Of a stretch of 57,995 bases of DNA, positions 52,819 to 57,995 are shown one piece after another. Within the stretch, counting starts at the first letter, position 1, and each line of letters opens with the position of its first letter. Origin of the DNA: Mycobacterium sp. UM_WGJ (GTDB lineage Bacteria > Actinomycetota > Actinomycetes > Mycobacteriales > Mycobacteriaceae); contig NZ_AUWR01000062.1 of assembly GCF_000455125.1 (NCBI RefSeq), forward strand, positions 1-57,995. The letters are read 5' to 3'. The notes under the pieces were generated by a model. The model saw nothing but the letters and a program-made list of their open reading frames with translations, did no database searches and was not told the origin of the DNA. The position numbers were made by a program, and so were the translations under genes.

Positions 52819-52972
52819 CGTGCGGTGAAGAACCGCGAAAGAGACAATAACAGGCGCCGCGCCGGGGGACGAAATCGCGACGTCAGAGCGCTCCTGCGGA
52901 CGGCACAGCGGCAGTTTCGATAACCCACTAGACTGCCTGCGAGCAGCATCAGCACGGTCAGGTGGGAAAAGC

Positions 52973-54202
52973 ATGGGGCAGGTTGGTTTGGCGGAACGCT
53001 GCCGGGGGTTCGGGTCCCGGGCAGCTGCATTGCTGATGGTTCCGGCCACGGTAATGAGCTTGAGTGCGTGTGGTAGCAGCGCCGACGCCGAAGCGGCGAA
53101 GATCATCACCGACAAGGGCACCCCTTTCGCTGACCTGCTTATTCCCAAGGTCACTGCGTCGGTCACCGACAAGGCTGTCGGGGTCGCGGTGGACGCGCCG
53201 GTGACCGTGACCGCCGAGGACGGCGTGCTCGATTCGGTCACCATGGTCAACGAGTACGGCGCAATCGTCGACGGCAAGCTCAGTGCCGACGGGTTGACGT
53301 GGGCGACATCCGAGCAGCTCGGCTACAACAAGCGCTACACGGTCAACGCGAAGGCGTTAGGCCTCGGTGGCGTGACCAGCCGGCAGATGACGTTTCAGAC
53401 GCACTCGCCGCAGAACCTGACCATGCCCTACGTCATGCCGCGAGACGGCGAGGTCGTCGGCGTCGGTCAGCCGGTGGCGATCCGGTTCGACGAGAACATC
53501 GTTGACCGCGAGGCAGCCGAGAAAGCGATCACCATCACCACCGATCCTCCGGTGGTGGGCGCGTTCTACTGGCTGAACAATCGTGAGGTCCGCTGGCGGC
53601 CGCAGGCCTTCTGGAAGCCCGGAACCAACGTCGACGTACAGGTCAACACCTACGGGGTGGATCTGGGCAACGGGGTGTACGGGCAGGACGACGCGGCCAG
53701 CCACTTCGTCATCGGCGACGAGGTGATCGCCACCGTCGACGACGACACCAAGTCGATGGTGGTGCGGATCAACGGTGAAGTGGCCAAGACCATGCCGGTC
53801 TCGATGGGCAAGGAAAGCACCCCGACCAACAACGGCACCTACATCGTCGGCGAGCGCTTCGCGCACATCGTCATGGACTCGTCGACCTACGGGGTACCGG
53901 TCAATTCGCCCAACGGGTATCGCACCGACGTGGACTGGGCCACCCAGATCTCCTACAGCGGTATCTTCGTGCACTCGGCGCCGTGGTCGGTGGGAGCCCA
54001 GGGCTACGCCAACACCAGCCACGGCTGCATCAACGTAAGCCCCAGCAACGCGCTGTGGTTCTATGACCACGTCAAACGCGGTGACGTGGTGCAGATCAAC
54101 AACACCATCGGCTCGCTGTTGCCCGGCAACGAGGGCCTCGGCGACTGGAACGTGCCGTGGTCGCAGTGGCAGGCCGGCAACGCCAAAGACTCAGTGCGCT
54201 AG
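52973..54202 (+). CDS. ldtB: L,D-transpeptidase of the LdtMt2 type
   Basis: The 409-residue lipoprotein forms 3-3 crosslinks in peptidoglycan. It has a signal with lipobox LSAC (Cys33), two bacterial Ig-like domains (about 50-250) and a YkuD catalytic domain (about 250-385) with [11 protein letters not shown] and SHGCINVSP carrying catalytic Cys352. A C-terminal tail with [10 protein letters not shown] closes the domain as in LdtMt2. Length matches Rv2518c (408). Carbapenems acylate this Cys in the family. ATG 52973 was used; no strong ribosome site is visible. It converges on the proline-rich gene. Confidence 0.94.
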   Translation: MGQVGLAERCRGFGSRAAALLMVPATVMSLSACGSSADAEAAKIITDKGTPFADLLIPKVTASVTDKAVGVAVDAPVTVTAEDGVLDSVTMVNEYGAIVDGKLSADGLTWATSEQLGYNKRYTVNAKALGLGGVTSRQMTFQTHSPQNLTMPYVMPRDGEVVGVGQPVAIRFDENIVDREAAEKAITITTDPPVVGAFYWLNNREVRWRPQAFWKPGTNVDVQVNTYGVDLGNGVYGQDDAASHFVIGDEVIATVDDDTKSMVVRINGEVAKTMPVSMGKESTPTNNGTYIVGERFAHIVMDSSTYGVPVNSPNGYRTDVDWATQISYSGIFVHSAPWSVGAQGYANTSHGCINVSPSNALWFYDHVKRGDVVQINNTIGSLLPGNEGLGDWNVPWSQWQAGNAKDSVR

Positions 54203-54217
54203 ACACATTAGGCGCCG

Positions 54218-54976
54218 TCAGGCCGGGGGCGGTCCGGCTTCCTCGCGCAGGTACTCCTCGCTGCCATTGGGGTAGCCCCCGCCGAACGTGGTGATATGCA
54301 CGTGGTCGTAGTGGCCGTTACCGCCACCGCTGGGTCCGGCCGGTGTGTAATAGGTACCGCGCCAGATCGCGTCCTGCATGGCGAATCGACCGGCGTTCTC
54401 CCGGACGTAAGCGACGATCTGGTCTCCCAACGCGATGCCCTCCGGGCTGCCGGCGTTGGGGATCATCACGTCGATGGCCAGTCCGGACGGATGCCAGCGC
54501 TGACCATCGGGACGCACCCCGATCATGTCGTGAATCTGCGGGAACGCTTCGCTGATGCTGCGCGCGACGAGGATCGTCTTGACCTGCATGCCGCGCTCGT
54601 TGACGATCCCCGGCGGCAGCGCGTGCGGCGCCGGCATGGACCAGTTGGTCACCAGATCGGGTGCGGGCGGTCCCCAGTCCTGCGGAGGAGGCGGAAGGTC
54701 TTCCGGTGGCGGGGGCGGCCCGTCTTCGGGTGGCGGGGGAGGCGCGTCCTCCGGTGGCGGAGGCGGCAGGTCTTCGGGCGGCGGTGGCGGCGCGTCCTCC
54801 GGAGGCGGGGGTGGCCCGTCTTCCGGTGGTGGCGGGGGAGCGTCCTCGGGCGGCGGCGCATCGACTGCGGCCGGAGGGGGTGGTTCGTCGCTGTCTCCAG
54901 GCTCGGCGCCGACGCCGCCAGCCAAGAACACGGCGGCCGGCAACACTGTTGTCGCGGCCAGAACCGAGGATTTCAT
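54218..54976 (-). CDS. exported proline-rich protein with VldE/LAS-like hydrolase domain
   Basis: The 252-residue protein has a signal sequence (about 1-24), a repeat region of about eight units of type [A/G/L]PPPPPED (about 32-100) and a C-terminal domain. The domain has NERGMQVKTILVARSI, HPSGLAIDVMIPN and GHYDHVHI, the His-Asp-His pattern of LAS/VanY-like or ARB_07466/VldE-type domains. The stalk probably spans the wall while the domain acts on peptidoglycan or glycan; this is inferred. ATG 54976 gives a normal signal; the frame extends to 55024. It lies tail to tail with ldtB, 15 bases between stops. Confidence 0.8.
   Translation of the reverse strand: MKSSVLAATTVLPAAVFLAGGVGAEPGDSDEPPPPAAVDAPPPEDAPPPPPEDGPPPPPEDAPPPPPEDLPPPPPEDAPPPPPEDGPPPPPEDLPPPPQDWGPPAPDLVTNWSMPAPHALPPGIVNERGMQVKTILVARSISEAFPQIHDMIGVRPDGQRWHPSGLAIDVMIPNAGSPEGIALGDQIVAYVRENAGRFAMQDAIWRGTYYTPAGPSGGGNGHYDHVHITTFGGGYPNGSEEYLREEAGPPPA
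54685..54865 (-). repeat. 24-bp tandem repeats encoding [AGL]PPPPPED
   Basis: About seven to eight imperfect 24-bp units encode an eight-residue proline-rich repeat with alternating A, G or L at the first position. The copies differ at synonymous positions, so the array is not freshly expanded. Copy number may vary between strains. Confidence 0.85.
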
Positions 54977-55259
54977 GCGCAGATCTACTAGTCCTTGCGT
55001 GAGCACGCAGGGAACCGTAACCAAAACGTTATCTCGACATCAACCCGGCGCGCGGAAAGGCGCACCCCGGTTGGATGCTTCGCGCTAGGGCGAGGGCGGG
55101 CTGAGTGGCCGTCGGGCGAGGTCAGCTCGGTGTGTGACACCAGTCGGCGCAAACGTAGTGGGCGAGTGTTCGCTAGGTCACAGAATCCCGAACATGGCGG
55201 CGATTGCCGACTTACATCGGTGAAATCAGCTCGGCGGCCTCGGCCAGCGGCGTCAGGGC

Positions 55260-56315
55260 CTACCAGGGCTGGAACAGGTCGCTGATCGCGTTCTGGAAAC
55301 CTTGCTGGGCGCCATCGACTAGTGCTTGCTGGACGGCGGACCAGTCCAGGTCGGTCGGGAACAATCCGAGGGGCGCTACCACGTTTGCCGGTCCCGGGAA
55401 CCAGCCGTCGGTGATGTTGCCGTAGCCCAAGTTGACCAGGATCCGCATATCGGGCTCCAACAGGTCATAGAGCGGCTGACCGACTACCGGCAGGAGCAGT
55501 AGCGGCGACAGCAGCGGCAGGGTCTGCGCCGGAATCATGTAGTAGTTCGTCAGGCCCTCGCCGGTGAGATCCGCGGAGCCCGGCAACAGCACCGCGTTGC
55601 TGATCTGCTCTGCATCGACACTCAGATACGCGAGATGCTGAGTGAAGATGCCCATGAAGGCGTTGAGGTCGGACAGCAGGTTCAGCGGATATCGGGGGAA
55701 GTCGGCGAAACCGTCGTACTCGAAGTTGTAGATGTCGGTGGGGTACAGATTGTCGGGTGTCGCCGGGAACACCCCCAAGCCGGACCAGATACCGCCGTTG
55801 GGGGCAACAGGATCGCCGACCAGCATGAAACGCATGAGGTCGCTGGGCACGCCCTGGGCCTGCAACTGGTCCATGGTCAGCCCGGAGAATCCGGCGCTTT
55901 GCGAGTACCCGAACACCACGACCGGATTCTCCGCACTGACCTGCCCGCCGGCGATCTGCTGCGTGATCGCGGACGTCAAGATCTGTGCCCCTTCGATCCG
56001 CGATTCGGCCTTGTCGAAAAAGAGCCGTTCGGGCGTGGTCAGGATCTGCATGGTGCCGGTGAAGCCATGCGGCTGTAGGTAGAGCTCGTTGGCCAGATCG
56101 GCGTAGCGCTGGCCAGGCGTCGGAATCCCGCTGGGGCCCAGGATCAGGGCGGTGCCACCCCCGAGCGGGGAGCCGGTGGTATCGCTGGCGGTCAACCGAA
56201 CCTCGGCGCCGTCGTGTTGCGCAAGCGGCACGACTGCGGCGATCAGGCCGGCGGTGACGGCGGTGCAGGCGCCGAAGGCTCGGTGCCGGCCGATGGGGTT
56301 AGGCGCGGACCACAT
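55260..56315 (-). CDS. secreted PE-PPE-domain serine hydrolase, copy 3
   Basis: The 351-residue protein has a signal sequence (about 12-33) and a PE-PPE hydrolase domain with GYSQS (Ser138), LYLQPHGFTG, TDIYNFEYDG and LVNLGYGNI. It is more divergent than the tandem pair at 191-2624, with an insert after LVGDPVAPNGG. ATG 56315 has GGGAGGA 8 bases upstream. It lies divergent from an exported phosphatase-like gene. In H37Rv PE26 lies in this general neighbourhood, but relatedness was not tested. The substrate is unknown. Confidence 0.85.
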   Translation of the reverse strand: MWSAPNPIGRHRAFGACTAVTAGLIAAVVPLAQHDGAEVRLTASDTTGSPLGGGTALILGPSGIPTPGQRYADLANELYLQPHGFTGTMQILTTPERLFFDKAESRIEGAQILTSAITQQIAGGQVSAENPVVVFGYSQSAGFSGLTMDQLQAQGVPSDLMRFMLVGDPVAPNGGIWSGLGVFPATPDNLYPTDIYNFEYDGFADFPRYPLNLLSDLNAFMGIFTQHLAYLSVDAEQISNAVLLPGSADLTGEGLTNYYMIPAQTLPLLSPLLLLPVVGQPLYDLLEPDMRILVNLGYGNITDGWFPGPANVVAPLGLFPTDLDWSAVQQALVDGAQQGFQNAISDLFQPW

Positions 56316-56374
56316 CGAGAGTTCCTCCCTGCGGCGTCATCGACGCTGCCCTCTGCCCCCGGTGGCCGAGATGG

Positions 56375-56391
56375 CCGATTCTCAATATCGG
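56375..56391. promoter_or_regulatory. inverted repeat CCGAT-N7-ATCGG
   Basis: Five-base arms in the 186-base region between divergent genes for exported enzymes. It is short and could be chance; a shared operator is possible. Confidence 0.25.
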
Positions 56392-56455
56392 GGACGCAGC
56401 GGACGGCGTCAACGCCAGATTCCTCGCAATCCCTGAGCATTGCCTGTGTGGTTGT

Positions 56456-56461
56456 TAGGGT
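56456..56461 (+). promoter_or_regulatory. -10 hexamer TAGGGT for phosphatase-superfamily gene
   Basis: TAGGGT lies 40 bases before GTG 56502 and leaves a leader with a GAGGG ribosome site. Confidence 0.45.
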
Positions 56462-56501
56462 CGTCGGCAGTCTCGCGCAAACTCCGACGAGGGAATCCGA
56501 C

Positions 56502-57941
56502 GTGACAAAGATGAAGCGGTTTCTGTGTGGTGCGACCGTCGCCGGATTGATTGCCGGAACGGGGGCGGTGGTCGGGACGCAGCCGGGGCTGTCCGCGCGG
56601 ACTGCCGACTGGCTGCTTGCTGCCGAGCACGTGTTGCTGATCGGTACCGACGGCACCAACTTGGACAAGATCCTGGAGTACGCCTACAACCAAGACAGCG
56701 GCTTCAAAACCGCGATGGACCAAGGTATTACCGGAACCGCAAGTTTGGTCAATCACACCACCTTCTCCGGCCCGTCGTGGTCGACGATCCTCACCGGAGT
56801 GTGGGACGACAAGCATGGTGTGACCAACAACCTGTTCAGTCCCGAGCCGTACAACCTGTGGCCGACGGTGTTCAACCTGCTTGAGTACTACAAGCCGGAG
56901 ATCAACACCACGGTGATCGCCGACTGGGACTACATCAACGACATCGCTGCCGCGGGCGGCTACCCGGTCGACAACAACATCTTCGTTCCCTTCGAGACCA
57001 ACTGGGCCGATGCGGACGCGCTGGTCACCGCCCAGACCATCGCCCAGATCATGGCGACCGCGGACAACCCGGAAGACATCTCCAACTTCCTGTTCTCCTA
57101 TCAGGTGCAGGTCGATGAGGCCGGGCACGGATTCGGTGGGGGGTCGGCCGAATATGCCCAAGCTGTCGTGAATGTCGGTGCCAACATCCAGCAGATCCTA
57201 GCTGCGGTAGCACAGGTGAAGGCGATCACCGGTGACGATTGGTCGATCATCATCACCACCGACCACGGACACCAGCAGTCGCACGACATCTTGGGCCACG
57301 GCTTCCAATCGCCCAACGAGACATCGTCGTTCGTCATCTTCGATCAGGCCGGCGATCACGCGACCGACGGCAGCCAGAACCTAAATTACTCGATGGTGGA
57401 CATCACGCCCACGATCTTGTCGCTGTTCGGGGTCCCGCTGCGGTCGGACTTCGACGGCGTCTCCATGGTCAACGACCCCACCATCTTGAACAGCATCGTC
57501 ACTCCCGCCGACCTCAAGCGGGCGCTGCTCGACGCGCTCGCGATGTACGGCTACCCAAATATCGGCAATGAGATCGCCTTGGCCATTCGCACGGTGCTCA
57601 CCTCTATCCCGTACGGGCTCAATCTGGTCGTCACCGAGATTGACAAGCTCTTGCAGTCGATCGTCGATCAGGACATCTTCCTGGTCAGTGGACTGGCCCA
57701 ATTCGCGCAGCAGATCAACGATTTCGTGGGCGGTCTGGTGGTCGACACCAGCGTCGCGCTGGCTCGGGGCGTTGCGTTCCTGACCGGATCGGGAGTCATC
57801 TCGCCGTCCGACCCGCCGTTGCCGCTGCCTGGTGCCTCGGAGTTCTCCGACCCGTGGGGGCTGCTCTCCGCGGGCGGCAGCCTGTTCGCACCCGACCATT
57901 CGCTCGGGGAGCTCGAACTGCCCTGGCTGCTCGACGCCTGA
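56502..57941 (+). CDS. exported alkaline-phosphatase-superfamily hydrolase
   Basis: The 479-residue protein has a signal sequence (about 4-32) and a type I phosphodiesterase/nucleotide pyrophosphatase-like domain (about 42-330). Metal and catalytic motifs are LLIGTDGTN (Asp50), the nucleophile region FSGPSWSTILTGVWDDKHGV, VDEAGHGFG, ITTDHGHQQSHD and a late DITPTILSLFGVP. A C-terminal region of about 140 residues with helical segments and a Pro/Leu-rich tail follows. It should hydrolyse phosphodi- or monoesters outside the membrane. GTG 56502 is favoured by GAGGG 8 bases upstream over ATG 56511. It is divergent from the copy 3 hydrolase. Confidence 0.88.
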   Translation: MTKMKRFLCGATVAGLIAGTGAVVGTQPGLSARTADWLLAAEHVLLIGTDGTNLDKILEYAYNQDSGFKTAMDQGITGTASLVNHTTFSGPSWSTILTGVWDDKHGVTNNLFSPEPYNLWPTVFNLLEYYKPEINTTVIADWDYINDIAAAGGYPVDNNIFVPFETNWADADALVTAQTIAQIMATADNPEDISNFLFSYQVQVDEAGHGFGGGSAEYAQAVVNVGANIQQILAAVAQVKAITGDDWSIIITTDHGHQQSHDILGHGFQSPNETSSFVIFDQAGDHATDGSQNLNYSMVDITPTILSLFGVPLRSDFDGVSMVNDPTILNSIVTPADLKRALLDALAMYGYPNIGNEIALAIRTVLTSIPYGLNLVVTEIDKLLQSIVDQDIFLVSGLAQFAQQINDFVGGLVVDTSVALARGVAFLTGSGVISPSDPPLPLPGASEFSDPWGLLSAGGSLFAPDHSLGELELPWLLDA

Positions 57942-57995
57942 TCCGCCTTGGGCTTGTGGGTGCGCTAGCTCATTGCATCTAGTGTCCTGAGTCAT
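57942..57995. other. 54-base end of window
   Basis: No terminator or start of a further gene was recognised. Confidence 0.4.

Noticed and set aside
54685-54865. Short repeats that might be a CRISPR array
   Set aside because: The 24-bp units are contiguous without spacers and encode a proline-rich peptide.
55005-55020. MtrA-like direct repeat upstream of the proline-rich gene (GGTTACGGTTCC on the minus strand)
   Set aside because: The second half-site is imperfect and the spacing does not match a known site well enough to call.
57381-57995. Minus-strand open frame at the window end
   Set aside because: It is antisense to the phosphatase-superfamily gene and shows only Asp/Arg/Gln-rich composition.

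Overview
The window comes from a high-GC actinobacterium that is clearly a mycobacterium (Mycobacteriaceae, probably non-tuberculous). The evidence is a 3081-residue type I fatty acid synthase, the GlgE/GlgB/GlgP glucan genes, NucS, an LdtMt2-type L,D-transpeptidase, several exported PE-PPE-domain hydrolases, and gene order matching two M. tuberculosis H37Rv blocks. Comparisons with H37Rv are from memory of that genome, not from a search.

Block 1 (about 1-31.5 kb) corresponds to the Rv1316c-Rv1343c region. It opens with the last bases of a 5S rRNA gene and the rRNA operon terminator. Next come two tandem secreted PE-PPE-domain hydrolases that H37Rv lacks here, then the alkA-ogt alkylation repair pair. 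A glutaminase-STAS fusion, a membrane adenylate cyclase, nucS, an old-yellow-enzyme reductase, a small Cys-rich protein, methylmalonyl-CoA epimerase and fadA4 follow. After a thioredoxin-fold protein lacking CXXC come glgE-glgB with divergent glgP, a lipoprotein metallopeptidase, dinG and pncB. The block ends with the compact run clpS, DUF2017, S58 peptidase, rhomboid, murI, Rv1339-type phosphodiesterase, rph and rdgB, and two small membrane proteins. The mec-cysO-cysM cysteine genes expected between the S58 peptidase and the rhomboid gene are absent: only one base separates those two genes.

Junction (about 31.5-36.1 kb): an HTH-LAGLIDADG-type gene whose frame has no standard start codon, tRNA-Leu(UAG), a 510-residue exported protein of unknown function, a DUF732 protein and an MFS transporter.

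Block 2 (about 36.1-54.2 kb) matches the Rv2525c-Rv2518c neighbourhood, here in reverse orientation relative to H37Rv numbering: a Tat-exported DUF1906 protein, fas, acpS, an M20 peptidase, bcp, a DUF3618 protein, tRNA-Lys(CUU) and ldtB. Two insertions stand out: a LysR regulator with a flavoprotein, and an exported porin-like protein preceded by a good IdeR-type iron box. The window ends with a proline-rich VldE/LAS-like hydrolase, a third PE-PPE-domain hydrolase and a divergent exported alkaline-phosphatase-superfamily enzyme.

Functional themes are alkylation and mismatch repair, alpha-glucan metabolism, fatty acid synthesis and its ACP activation, peptidoglycan precursor supply and crosslinking, nucleotide and RNA housekeeping, and a large set of exported hydrolases. 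At least 14 genes have a TANNNT -10 hexamer ending 6-8 bases before the start codon, the signature of leaderless mRNAs, and this was used to choose starts. No insertion sequence, prophage or CRISPR array was seen.
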